NCBI GenBank assembly: GCA_963695445.1
Contig: CAVOGV010000009.1
Location: 1-64,000, forward strand
Direction: 5' to 3'
From: Thiohalocapsa sp963695445
GTDB lineage: Bacteria; Pseudomonadota; Gammaproteobacteria; Chromatiales; Chromatiaceae
DNA: 64,000 nt
In this document: piece after piece, positions 24,118 to 34,028 of the stretch
How the letters are laid out: every line of letters begins with the position of its first letter
How positions within the stretch are numbered: the first letter of the stretch is position 1
Translations under genes and position numbers: made by a program
Notes under the pieces: model-generated
What the model saw: only the letters and a program-made list of their open reading frames with translations
Told to the model about the DNA's origin: nothing
Databases searched by the model: none

Positions 24118-25282
24118 CCCGTTGCCGCTAGACCGACGCCTGCCTGCGGACGCCTGGGCCTGGGTCGATGACCATGCCTGCGCGCTTCGGCTGGCATGCG
24201 TGTCCGTGACCGATGCGGCGGGCCGTGTGCTGGCGGCTGCGGTCTGCGCTGATAGCGATGTGCCCGAACGGCCGCTGGCTGCGGGTGACGGCTATGCCGT
24301 GTTGGCGGCGGCGACCGCAGGTGCCGGGGCCTACAGTCCGCTGCCGCTGCAAGTGCGCGAGCCCGACGTTGCTGCCGACCCAGAAGCCGCGCTACCGACC
24401 GGTGCGGCTCAGCCGGTCGTTTGGGGGCATCCGCTGCCGCCCAGTTCCGATGCGGTGTTGCCTTTGGACGACGCGGAGCCAACCGCCGACGGGATCGAGG
24501 TGTACGCGGCGGTCGCGTCCGGCGAGCGAGTCAGCCAGGTCGGCGACGAGTGCGTCGCCCGTGACGTCGTGCTCCACCCCGGCCGACCATTGCGCCCGCA
24601 AGACCTAGCAATGCTTCGTCTGCTCGGCATCGCAGAGATCGATGTCGTCCGATCGCCGCGGGTGGGTCTGGTGTCGAGTCGCGCCGAGCGGGACGATGTC
24701 GACGGCGATATGCTGCGGGCGTTGATCGTGCGCGACGGCGGCACGGTCGTCTCGCGCGGTTTTGCCGACGGCGACCCGGAGCGACTCGCGAAACTGATGG
24801 CCGCGGACGACCTGGACCTGCTGCTCTGTGTCGGCGGCACCGGACTTGGCACCAACGACCGGTCGCCGTCGGTGCTGGCGGAACTGGGTCGGGTCGACAT
24901 ACGTGGAGTTGCCATCGGCCCGGGCGACACGCTGACGCTGGGCAGGATCGGGGCAACGCCGATCTGTTTGTTGCCGGGGCCAGCGCTGGCCTGTTTCAGC
25001 GCCTATGAGCTGGTGGTCGGACGGCTGGTGCGACGGCTCGCGGGCCGCAATCCGGACTGGCCGCATGCCGTTTGCGAGGCGACCCTGGCACGCAAGATCG
25101 CCTCGCCTCTGGGCACCTTGCAGCTCTGCCGGGTACGTTTACGGGACGGGTTGGCCGAGCCGCTGGACCTGGCCGGCGGTCGACTGTTGCGCAGCGCCGT
25201 CGATGCTGACGGCTTCGTGCTCGTGCCCCTGCAGTGCGAGGGCTATCCAGAGGGCGAGCGGGTTCAGGTTTTTCTGTTCTGA
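24095..25282 (+). CDS. MoeA-like molybdopterin-binding protein
   Basis: A 395-residue protein from MPNSPLNSPLPLDRRL. The N-terminal domain keeps RVLAAAVCADSDVPERPLAAGDGYAV in MoeA position (quoted in part: GDGYAV for MDGYAVR). The molybdopterin-binding domain has VGLVSSRAERDDVDGDML and LLLCVGGTGLGTNDRS. It therefore carries GGTG, as in MogA/MoaB, rather than the GGxSxG of MoeA. VAIGPGDTLTLGR and LLPGPALACFSAYE follow. It is probably a paralogue specialised in cofactor insertion into particular molybdoenzymes, or a non-catalytic binder. It overlaps the NTPase remnant and precedes the MoeA-PBP fusion by 16 bases. Confidence 0.75.
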   Translation: MPNSPLNSPLPLDRRLPADAWAWVDDHACALRLACVSVTDAAGRVLAAAVCADSDVPERPLAAGDGYAVLAAATAGAGAYSPLPLQVREPDVAADPEAALPTGAAQPVVWGHPLPPSSDAVLPLDDAEPTADGIEVYAAVASGERVSQVGDECVARDVVLHPGRPLRPQDLAMLRLLGIAEIDVVRSPRVGLVSSRAERDDVDGDMLRALIVRDGGTVVSRGFADGDPERLAKLMAADDLDLLLCVGGTGLGTNDRSPSVLAELGRVDIRGVAIGPGDTLTLGRIGATPICLLPGPALACFSAYELVVGRLVRRLAGRNPDWPHAVCEATLARKIASPLGTLQLCRVRLRDGLAEPLDLAGGRLLRSAVDADGFVLVPLQCEGYPEGERVQVFLF

Positions 25283-25298
25283 CAACGGGGGAGAAGGC

Positions 25299-27279
25299 AT
25301 GGTCGACGCGCGCAGCATGGCGGACAAGCGCAACGCCGCACGCCAGCGACAGTTCCTGGACGTTGCCACCTCGGAAGAGGCCGCCAGTCGGTTTCAGGCC
25401 GCGCTCAGGCTTGCGCCCGTCGGTGTCGAGTCTGTCCCCCTGGCAACACTGCTCGGCCGAGTGCTCGGCGAGGACGTGGTCGCGCCGGTGGACGTGCCGG
25501 GCTTCGATCGCGCCAATGTCGACGGCTTTGCGGTGCGCGCGGACGATACCGCCGGCGCCACCGATGCCGCACCCGCTGTGCTGCAACTGACCGGCGAGGT
25601 GCTGACCCCCGGCGTTGCGCCGAACCTGACCGTCCAGTCGGGCCAAGCGACACTGATCGCCACCGGCGGCATGTTGCCCCGCGGCGCCGATGCCGTGGTG
25701 TTGGTTGAAGACACCGACCTGGTGGACGATGCTGCTGACGGAGATGGCGCCCAATCCGTTGCAATCCGCTGCCCGGTCCCGGCCGGCGCCTTCGTCTCCT
25801 TCGCTGGCACCGACGTCGGCCGCGGCGAGACCGTGCTGCGCGCCGGCCAGCTGCTCAGCTCGCGCGAGATCGGCGTGCTGGCGGCGCTGGGTCTGGCCGA
25901 GGTGCCGGTCTATCGGCGCCCGCGGGTGGCCGTGATTTCCACTGGCGACGAGATCGTCGCGCCCGGAGAGCCGCTGCGGACCGGCGGCGTTTACGACTCC
26001 AACGGCGCCATCGTCGCCGCCGCCGTCGAGGAACTGGGCTGCGAGGCGGTGCGGCTCGGCGCGGTGGCGGATGCGGGGCCGGCGTTGGCCGCCGTGCTCG
26101 ACCGTGCCCTGAGTTGTGATGCCGTGATCCTGTCCGGCGGTACCTCGAAGGGCGCCGGCGATCTGTCCTACGAGGTGGTCAGCGAGTTGACCGACCCGGG
26201 CATCGTCGTCCATGGCGTTGCCATCAAGCCCGGCAAGCCGCTGTGCCTGGCCGCGACCGGCGGCAAGCCGGTGGTGATCCTGCCGGGCTTTCCGACCTCG
26301 GCCATCTTCACCTTTCACCAATTCGTCGCGCCGGTGCTGAGCCGGCTCGCCGGTCGCTCCGGCGCCGGCAACCGCCACAGCGTCGAGGCCACGCTGGCGT
26401 TGCGCGCCAACTCCGAACGCGGTCGCACCGAGTTCCTGCTGGTGGGCCTGATGCCCACCGACGATGGCCTGGCCGCCTATCCCAGCGGCAAAGGTTCCGG
26501 CGCCGTCACCGCCTTCAGTCAGGCGGACGGCTATGTGGTGATCCCAGCCCAGACCGAGCGGCTGGCCGCCGGTACCCCGGTCCAGGTGCATCTGATCGCC
26601 GAGCGGCTGGAGCCCGCGGACCTGGTCACCATCGGCAGCCATTGCGTCGGGCTCGACTACCTGCTCGGTCGCTTGCAGGCCGAGGGCTACAGCACCAAGT
26701 CCCTGCATGTCGGCAGCCAGGGCGGTCTCGCCGCCGCCCGCCGCGGCGAATGCGATCTCGGCGGCATCCACCTGATGCACCCGGACACCGGCGTCTACAA
26801 CCAAGACTATTTGACCGACGAGCTGGAGCTGGTCACGGGCTATCGCCGCATGCAGGGCGTCGTGTTCCGACCGGACGACCCGCGCTTCAGCGACCGCGAG
26901 ACGGCGCGGGACGCGGTCGCCGCGGCCCTGGCCGACCCCGACTGCGTGATGGTCAATCGCAATGCCGGCAGCGGCACGCGCATCCTGATCGATGGCCTGC
27001 TCGGGGAGGCCCGCCCCACCGGCTATGCCGTTCAGACCAAGTCCCACAATGCGGTGGCCAGCGCCGTCGCCCAGGGCCGCGCGGACTGGGGTCTCGCCAT
27101 CGACACCGTCGCGCAGTCTGTACGGGCTCGGCTTCCTGCCGTTGCAGGAGGAGCATTACGACTTCGTCGTGCCGCGCTCGCGTCTGCAACGTCCCGCGTT
27201 GCGTCGGCTGCTGGAGATGCTCGCTGAGGACGAAACGCGAGCCGGCCTAAGCGAGCTTGGGTTTCGGCTCGATACCTGA
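25299..27279 (+). CDS. MoeA fused to a periplasmic-binding-like domain, frameshifted near the 3' end
   Basis: About 660 codons. Residues about 20-430 are a complete MoeA (FDRANVDGFAVRA, ATGGMLPRGADAVV, VISTGDEIVAPGEPLRTG, ILSGGTSKGAGDL, GVAIKPGKPLCL, ILPGFPTSAIF). The C-terminal 220 residues (TIGSHCVGLDYLLGRL, HVGSQGGLAAARRGECDLGG, VNRNAGSGTRILID, GLAIDTVAQ) form the PBP-like domain found in MoeA-PBP fusions, often called molybdopterin biosynthesis MoeA/LysR substrate-binding-domain proteins. A frameshift near 27117 moves the end to GFLPLQEEHYDFVVPRSR. The domain lacks a signal peptide, so it acts in the cytoplasm, perhaps sensing molybdate or a pterin. It has a GGGGGAG site before ATG 25299. 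Confidence 0.88.
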
Positions 27280-27333
27280 TGAGGCGCCGGGCGGGGTCTG
27301 AAGGCGTGCATCTTTGCGCCCAAGGCCGGCGCG

Positions 27334-29310
27334 TCAGTAGCGGTGTGCCTGGGGGTTAAGTGCCGGCAGGTGAGCACGTCGAACGCGGGCAGCGACGAGA
27401 CTGCGCAGGGTTCCGGTCGCGGGGCGCAGGGCGAGGCGGAAGTCTCGCTTCCAACGATCGAAATCGATGTCCTGGCGGTTGTAGAGGGCCGAGTCCAGCT
27501 GTTGCATCAGCCGGAGCACGTGCTCGCGGTCGGCGCCGGGGCGCAGGTCGACGATGCGGTCCGCCATGCGTGGCAGAGGCTCGCGGGCCTGGGCCTGGAG
27601 GTTTCGGCAGGCTTGCTGTTGGAAGGCCAGACACCAGGCGGCGGGGTCCGTGGCGCTGTCCGCGGCCCTCGCGCATTGATAGACACGGGCGCTGCGGGGC
27701 TTGAGCCGGGCCAGCGCGGCGCGAGCGCGGAGCAGCAATGGCGTTGGATCCAGAACGCGTGCCAATGCAGCCAGGGCCTTCAGGGCGTTGGTGCCGGTGC
27801 TTGCCGGCCGCGCCTGCGGCGGCCTGAGTCAGCCGGCCGCGCAGCCGAGGTTCGCTCCCGCCGAGCCCGATCCCCGCTCTCTCGCGGCATCAGCCGGCGC
27901 CCGGCCGCGCAGCCAGACACCGCCCCAATAGCCGATGAGTAGCAGCAGTATCCCCGCCAGCGGCAGCCAGAACACACGCCAGTCATCGTCGTCATGTTCC
28001 GCCGAACGACTGAAGCCGAAGGGTCCTGACTCGCCGGCGACCGAGAAGGTATGGATCGGCACCGAAGAGGCCTCGCGGCTGGCGGTATCGACGTTCCACC
28101 AGCCGAGCCGCAACTCCGGCAGTTGCAGCCGCCCGCTCCTGTGGGGGACGAGCGTGTAGTATTCGATACGCTTGCCAATCAGCGTGTTGCCATTGGGCGC
28201 GAGTCGCGTGTCGGTCATGGTCTGCTCGCGATAGACGCGGAAGTCGTCGGACCGCAGCATCGACTCGAGCGACGGCAACTGATCGCCGGTGGCGCCTTGG
28301 GCCTCGAGTTCCAGGGTCAGGGTCACCGGTCGACCGCGCTCTACCTCGCCGGTGCTGTCGAGGTCCGCCTTGATCTGCAAGGTCTGCAACGGCAGCCAAG
28401 GACGTACCGCGGCCATCGGCGGGCGCACCTGCAGCCGCAGCGGTTCGCGGGCGATGGCCTCGAAGGGGACACCGCCGGCCAGCGTGCCGGTGACCTTGAT
28501 CGGACCCACCTCCAAGTCGCCGTCGCGCAGCGGCGTCATGGCCATGACGAACTCATTGACGATGTCGCGGTTGTTGCCGCTGCCACGGGTGCTGGTCTTA
28601 GGGCCATCGACCTTTTCGAACAGTACTTCGTCGATGGCGGAAAGGTCTGGCGATGCGGTGGCCAGGTTGCCACTGCTGATGACCCTTAGGCGCACTAGTA
28701 CATTTTGTTGTACGTAGGGCCGATCTTCCGCCAGCTCGACCTCGAGCTGAGGGCCGCCGGCCATCCCGCGGGGCTGTCCATATTGGCTGTATTGCGGTGG
28801 TGCGAATTGGCCACCCGGATACTGTCCACCCGGAAATTGTGCACCTGGATACTGCCCGCCCTGATACTGTCCAGCGCGGGGTTGGCCGCTCGGCAGCTGC
28901 GTGCCCGGATATTGGCCCAGTCCGGGCGGCCCAAATGGCTGTTGCGCATACCCGGCCGGCGATTGCCCAGGCGGGACTTGCGCCTGCGGGTATTGGCCCT
29001 GTGGCCACTGGGCTTGGGGCGGCTGGGCTGGCGGCCACTGGGCCGCCGGGTAGCCTGGGAGCGGCAGCTGCCCAGGTTGCACTTGGCCGCCGGTGGGTGT
29101 CCCGGCCGTTGGCGGCTGTGCACCGGATGGCGGAGCCTGATAGGGGGCGGGCTGCCATGGCGGCGCGCCGCGCGCGTTGTTCTGATCCGTGGGCCGAAAC
29201 TGCCAGGGCTGATAAGGCGTCTGCGCTAGTACGCCGCCGAACTGGGTCAACAGTGGGCAGAACACGAGAATAACGAGGCCCAGGCCCGCCCTGTAACGAG
29301 ACATCGGCAT
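27334..29310 (-). CDS. batD: BatD family protein with a Pro/Gln/Gly-rich N-terminal region, frameshifted
   Basis: About 659 codons. It has a signal peptide (GLGLVILVFCPLLTQFGG), then about 150 residues of P/Q/G-rich repeats (units such as GQYPGGQ), then the BatD domain (LEVELAEDRPYVQQNVLVRL, GLLRLPELRLGWW-like segment). A C-terminal transmembrane helix (VFWLPLAGILLLLIGYWGGV) and a cytoplasmic tail follow. The tail continues after a frameshift near 27810 as RARAALARLKPRS to QQLDSALYNRQDIDFDRW, which fits the usual BatD C-terminus. ATG 29310 follows AAGGATCA. It is the last gene of the moxR-bat operon. BatD is thought to act in envelope-stress or oxygen tolerance. Confidence 0.82.
28790..28960 (-). 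repeat. Imperfect tandem repeats encoding (GQYPGxQ)n in batD
   Basis: Direct repeats of about 15-21 bases built around ACTGTCCACCCGGA-like units encode short GQYPGxQ/PGGQ motifs in the BatD linker. The repeats vary in length, which makes the region prone to slippage. Confidence 0.55.
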
Positions 29311-29339
29311 TGATCCTTGCTGTTTGCTCCGGCGCAGCG

Positions 29340-31112
29340 CTACCACGGCCTGCTCTCCTGCAATTGGCCGCCGGACTCACGCATCTGCCGCATCTCCTCG
29401 ATGATGAACTGGTTGCGCATCAGTAATGACGGGTCGCCCTCGATCTGCTCCAGGCGCTGTTCCATGATGGCCATGCCGGGGCCCATGGCCTGCTCGCCGC
29501 CCAAGGCGGGTGTGTCGCTGAGTCCGAGCGACGGGTCCAGGCCCGACCAGGGCAGGGCACCTTGCTGGTCGAAACGTTCGACTGCCTCTGAGTCCGCCGC
29601 GGCGTCGTTGAGGTCCGCCCCGCCCTGTTCCGGCTTGCAGGTCCGGCGGCGGTGGGGGGCCGCCCGATCGGCGCTGTTGTTCTGAATCCGGCGCCGTATC
29701 GGGCTCGGTGTCGCCGCGCCCGTCTTTTTCCCTTTCCCGATCAGGCTCCTGTTCCCGGTCCTGCTCGGACTCGGGCTGTGGTTGGCGGCTCGCGTTCGCC
29801 GCCGGCGATCTCCTCGGGCTGCTCACCACCAGCGCCGGCCTGGTCCCGTTCGAGTTCGGCTTCGGGGGGCTCGGCCTTGCCGTCGGCGTCTTGCCTTCGG
29901 CTTTTCGCCGCCTTCCTCGCCGCTGTCGCGCTGCTCGGCATCTTGGCCAATGTCGGCCTCGTCGTGAGGCTCGCGATCGCCGCCGGCGGTCTCGTCCTGG
30001 CTCGTCTGTTCGCCGTCCGCGGTCTCGCTGTCGCTGTCTTCGCGCTGTTCCTTGCCAGCCGCGTCGGTGGCCTCGGTTTGCCGGTCGCCGCCGTCGGTGT
30101 CTTCTGGCCGCTGGTCGCCGGTGGCCCCGCCAGCGCTTTCCCCAGTCTCCTGGTCGCCCTGAGCCTCGCTTTCTTCACCCGTATCGCCGCCAGCATCGGC
30201 CTGCTGCTGCTCGTCACCCTGACCATCTTGCTGTTCCGCGTCCTGCTCCTTGCCCGAGTCGGACTCCTGCTCCTGCTGTGCGCCCTCACCGGACTCCTGC
30301 TGTTCGTCCTGCTGACCGCCCTGTTGTTGTTGATCGCCCTGATCGCCCTGATCGCCCTCTTGTTCCTGCTCTCCGGCCTGCTCGCTCTGTTGCTGTTGAT
30401 CGCCCTCCTGCTCTCCGGCCTGCTCGCTCTGTTGCTGTTGGTCGCCCTCCTGCTCGCCTTCCTGATCGCCTTGTTGTTCCTGCTGCTCCTGCTGTTCTTC
30501 GCCCTGCTGTTGTTGCTCCTGTTCCTGCTCGCCCTGTTGTTGTTCTTCTTGCTCTTCGCTGCTTTGCGACGATTGCTGCTCCTCGGACTGTTCCTCCGCT
30601 GCCTGATCTTGCTCGTCCTGTTTGGAATCAGGTTCGGACTCAGGTTCGGATTCCGGCTCGGATTCCGGTTCTGGCGTTGGCTTGGGCTCCTCCTTGTCCT
30701 GCTCGAACGCCTGTTGCTCCTGCTTGGCGAGCAGACCTCGGGCGAGGGCGAGATTGTGATGGGCGTCGTCGTGATCCGGGACGGCGTTTAGTACCTGCTC
30801 GTAGGCGTCGATAGCGCCGACCAGGTCGCCCTGTTTGAAGCGGGCGTTGCCGAGGTTGTAGCGGGCCCTCGTCTGGTCCGATACTCGCTCGACCTCGCCG
30901 AATGCGGCCTCCGCCTCGGCGAACCGTTCGCCGCGGTAGAACGCGACGCCACGGCGAAAGGCGTCGGAGAAACCCGCTGCGGCGGCGTCGAAATCGCCGG
31001 CATCGAAATGCTCCATGGCCTTCTGTTCGCTGTTGCGGAACCAGTCCGCATGGGCTGCGCTCAAGACGATCAGTGCCAGCGCACAGCCGGCGACGGCGGC
31101 ACGGAGGATCAT
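29340..31112 (-). CDS. batC: BatC-like TPR protein with a very long Glu/Gln-rich linker, frameshifted
   Basis: About 590 codons. It has a signal peptide (AAVAGCALALIVLSAAHA) and tetratricopeptide repeats (AMEHFDAGDFDAAAAGF, ARYNLGNARFKQGDLVGAIDAY). A linker of roughly 300 residues composed almost only of E, Q, D, G and S includes a 14-residue unit EGDQQQQSEQAGEQ present twice. The conserved C-terminus MEQRLEQIEGDPSLLMRNQF is reached only after frame changes near 29830, near 29690 and near 29640. It ends TAG at 29340, followed by batD. TPR and C-terminal motifs identify BatC. The linker composition is unusual and explains a misleading leucine-rich open frame on the other strand. Confidence 0.8.
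30365..30448 (-). repeat. 42-bp tandem duplication inside batC
   Basis: Two adjacent 42-base units (30365-30406 and 30407-30448) are nearly identical, with one A/G difference noted. They encode the repeated 14-residue peptide EGDQQQQSEQAGEQ. The repeat stays in frame with the batC coding strand. Confidence 0.75.
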
Positions 31113-32212
31113 GTGCGAGCCTCCGATCGTGTTGCCGCTGCCCTAGCCGCTCCAGTTGCCTGTCCTGTTGCCCGTCCCGTGGTTGGAGCCGTTGTCTCTC
31201 TCGGTGGACGCGGCCGCCCCTTGAAACGCGGCAACAGCAACGCGGCGAGCAACAGCAGGGGCAGGTAGAAGCGCTCGTTCCAGACGCGGGTGCGCTCGTC
31301 GCCGGCCTTGGCTGGCGAACGGCTGATCGCGGCAGCATCCAGTATTGCCTGGGTATCGTCGTCCCGATAGTCGGCCAGTTGGTAGACGCCGCCGCCGGCG
31401 TCGGCCAGCGCTCGGAGCTGGTCTTGGTTCAGGCGTGAGCGCACCGGTTGGCCGGTGGGGTCGATCAGCGGCCGACCGCGCTGGCCGGGCACATCGCCGC
31501 CGGCGTCGCTGCCGATGCCGAGCACATGCAACCGGATGCCGCGCTCCGACAGTTCGCGCACGCGAGCGGTCAGGTCCGGCTCATCGAGGTCGCCGTCGCT
31601 GATCAGCAGCAGCGAGCGTGCACTGTCCTCGGGCAGCGCGTCGAGCAGGATTTCAGCGCGGTCCAGGGCCTGGTGCAGGCGGCTGCCCTGGAGGCGGGCG
31701 AGGCCCGTGGACAGTGCCGGCAACGCCAGCAGGATCGTGCGACTGTCTTCGGTGACCGGTGAGATCACGTGGGGCACGGACGCAAAGGCGATCAGACCGA
31801 GCCGAAGGCGCCGGTTCTGCATGATCAGGTCCTGAATCTCCTGGCGCGCCCGGCCGATGCGGCTGGGTGCCACGTCGGCGGTCTCCATCGAGCGAGAGAT
31901 ATCCAGCAAGATCAGCAGATTGTCTCCAGGCTGAAAGAGTCGAACGTCCTCGTAACTCCAACGTGGCCCGGCCATGGCCGTGAGCAGCAGCAGCCACAGA
32001 CCGGCCCAGGCGAAATAGCGCCCCCAGCGCTCGGAGGTCTTCAGCGAGCGACTGCCGCTGAGATAGGGCAACAGGTGCGGATCGGCATAGCGGTGCACGG
32101 GCCCCTTGGCCGCGCGGGCAGCGGTGCGCCACAGCCACCAGGCCACCGGCAGCAGCGCCAGCAGACCCCAGAACCAGGCGGGTTGGGCGAAATGGAAGCC
32201 GGTGTCAGGCAT
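31109..32212 (-). CDS. batB: BatB-like von Willebrand factor A membrane protein
   Basis: Starts MPDTGFHFAQPAWFWG with membrane helices (WFWGLLALLPVAWWLW, FAWAGLWLLLLTAMAG). A von Willebrand A domain follows, with the metal-site motif LLDISRSMET (DxSxS) and LLISDGDLDEP. A C-terminal helix (FYLPLLLLAALLLPRF) and a Thr/Ala/Arg-rich tail close the protein, about 367 residues. The frame is open across the boundary with batA, so a fused BatA-BatB of 724 residues is what the sequence literally encodes. The internal ATG at 32212 is used here because BatB proteins start with this motif. Confidence 0.8.
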   Translation of the reverse strand: MPDTGFHFAQPAWFWGLLALLPVAWWLWRTAARAAKGPVHRYADPHLLPYLSGSRSLKTSERWGRYFAWAGLWLLLLTAMAGPRWSYEDVRLFQPGDNLLILLDISRSMETADVAPSRIGRARQEIQDLIMQNRRLRLGLIAFASVPHVISPVTEDSRTILLALPALSTGLARLQGSRLHQALDRAEILLDALPEDSARSLLLISDGDLDEPDLTARVRELSERGIRLHVLGIGSDAGGDVPGQRGRPLIDPTGQPVRSRLNQDQLRALADAGGGVYQLADYRDDDTQAILDAAAISRSPAKAGDERTRVWNERFYLPLLLLAALLLPRFKGRPRPPRETTAPTTGRATGQATGAARAAATRSEART

Positions 32213-33283
32213 TGGTTTCAGGCATTGGCGGTGTCCGCGTGAAAAACGTCGCCGGCCTTCTGGGAACAGGCCCAGGCCGAGCAGGGCGAGCATTGCCAGC
32301 CCGAGGGGCCAGCGATACAGGGGTTCCGGCAAGAACGCGGTGCGGGTCTCGGTCTCGGTCTTTTCCAGCTCGCCGATTCGCAGCGAGATCTCCTCCAGCG
32401 CGCTGGTGTCGGTGGCGCGGAAATAGGCGCCGCCGGTGATGTCGGCGATGCGCTGCAGGGTGTCCTCGTCCATGGTCAGGTCGTCCCAGTATTCGATCTT
32501 GCCCTCGTGCCGGATCGGGATGCGCTCCTGTTTGCTGCCGACGCCGATGACGTAGATGCGCACGTCGGCGAGGCGTGCCAGCGCGGCGGCCTCCAATGGC
32601 TGAAAGTTGCCGGCGGTGTTGTCGCCGTCGGCGATCAGTATCATGACGCGGGAGCCCTTGGGCCGATCGCGCAGCCGCTTGACGCCGAGGGCGATGGCAT
32701 CCCCCAGGGCCGTGCTGCCGCCGGCGATCCCAGGTTCGATATCCTCCAACAATTGGTGCACCGCGTTGCGGTCGATGGTGAGCGGGGACAGCACGTACGC
32801 ACCGCTGCCGAATAGCGTCAGCCCGATGCGGTCGCCGGCGCGTTGGTCGATGAAGCGACCCATAACGCCCTTGACCACCTGCATTCGGTTTACCTGTCGA
32901 CCCTCGACCGTGAAGTCGAGGGCGTCCATGGAGTGCGACGCATCGACCGCTAGCATCAGGTCGTAGCCGGGGCTGGAGACCTCGGTGTGGGGCACCAGCC
33001 ATTGCGGTCGCATCAGCGCCAGGATCAGCCCCAGCCAAAGCAGCAACAGCAGCAGTTTATAGAGCCAGCCGGCCAGTTGGCGGCGGGGGCTGCGGGCCTG
33101 ATAGGCGGCACGCAGTTCCTCGAGGTGCGGGTGCATCAGCGTCACACGCTGGCCTTCGAGCGGTTCTTCCCGCGCCCGCTCGGGCTGTTCTCGCCAGAGC
33201 AACGGCAGGATCAGTGGTAACGGCAGTAGCAGGCCGAACCAGGGCCAATAGAATTCGAATAGCGGGAAGCCGAGCCATGCCAT
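32213..33283 (-). CDS. batA: BatA-like von Willebrand factor A membrane protein
   Basis: About 357 residues: an N-terminal membrane anchor pair (WPWFGLLLPLPLILPLLW, LLLLLLWLGLILALM), then a VWA domain with MIDAS motif AVDASHSMD and ILIADGDNTAGNF, and a C-terminal helix (GLAMLALLGLGLFPEG). There is no stop codon before batB. It lies 16 bases downstream of the DUF4381 gene. VWA proteins of this operon are thought to assemble with MoxR-dependent partners in the periplasm. Confidence 0.85.
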
Positions 33284-33298
33284 GATCGCGTGCTCCTG

Positions 33299-33931
33299 TC
33301 AGCGGCTTGCCGTGTCGCCAAGGCTGGTCGGTGCGGCGCGACCAGGCCATCTCAAACCTGAAAACGGTCCCGTAAGCCATCCCAGGGCGCGCCGAGATCG
33401 GGAGCCGGAATCGAGCCAGACCGGCTTCGGCTGACCGGCGATCACCCAGTCCATGGCGGCGTCGATGAGGCGCAGCAGCGTGTTCAGTTCAGCCTCGGTG
33501 CGCGCCGGTGGTGCGTAGGGCGCTGCCAGCAACAGCCGTCCCTGGTCGCGCCAGTCGAAGCCCTTCGGGTCATGCTCGGCGAGCCAGCCGAGCCAGTCGG
33601 CGCCATGCAGTCCGGCGCAGGCGCCGCGGCCATGGCGGGCCATGGCGATCCGCCGGAGCAGTTCGGACAATTCGGTAGCCGTGTCCTTGGCCGATGCGTC
33701 GGTCGCGTCGCGCCGCAACTGGCGCAGCTCGCGCCCGGCGTCCCAGCGCCAACTGCCCAGTGTGATCAGCGGGATCGGCACCCGCAGCCGCCATACCAGA
33801 TCGAACCGCCAGAGCACCAACGCCAACAGTGCGAGCGCTGCGAGCAACAGCCACCAACCCGGTGCCAGCGGCCACCAGGGGTTGCCGAGGACGGCGTCGA
33901 TATCGCGGAGTTGGTTGGCTTCGGGGAACAT
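33299..33931 (-). CDS. DUF4381-family membrane protein of the bat operon
   Basis: 210 residues: LRDIDAVLGNPWWPLAPGWW then one transmembrane helix (LLLAALALLALVLWRF) and a helical cytoplasmic part (RELRQLRRDATDASAKD, LSELLRRIAMARHGR). The WPLAPGWWLL pattern and position between DUF58 and batA are characteristic of DUF4381. The function is unknown beyond association with MoxR/Bat. Confidence 0.85.
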   Translation of the reverse strand: MFPEANQLRDIDAVLGNPWWPLAPGWWLLLAALALLALVLWRFDLVWRLRVPIPLITLGSWRWDAGRELRQLRRDATDASAKDTATELSELLRRIAMARHGRGACAGLHGADWLGWLAEHDPKGFDWRDQGRLLLAAPYAPPARTEAELNTLLRLIDAAMDWVIAGQPKPVWLDSGSRSRRALGWLTGPFSGLRWPGRAAPTSLGDTASR

Positions 33932-34028
33932 TGATGAAGTGACAATTAGGAATCAGGAATTAGGAATTTGGAATTCAGAGGGTCGAAAAGTGGGCTTGGA
34001 TCCGGGGTGGGACCTGGCCTTTGTCTGG

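Noticed and set aside
24996..27047. Minus-strand 683-codon open frame
   Set aside because: Antisense shadow of the MoeA-PBP fusion; composition is His/Gln/Ala-rich with no motifs, as expected for a GC-rich shadow frame.
29652..30791. Plus-strand 379-codon leucine-rich 'membrane protein'
   Set aside because: It is the antisense of the Glu/Gln-rich batC linker: CTG/CTC/TTG runs are the complement of CAG/GAG/CAA. TPR and BatC C-terminal motifs are on the minus strand.
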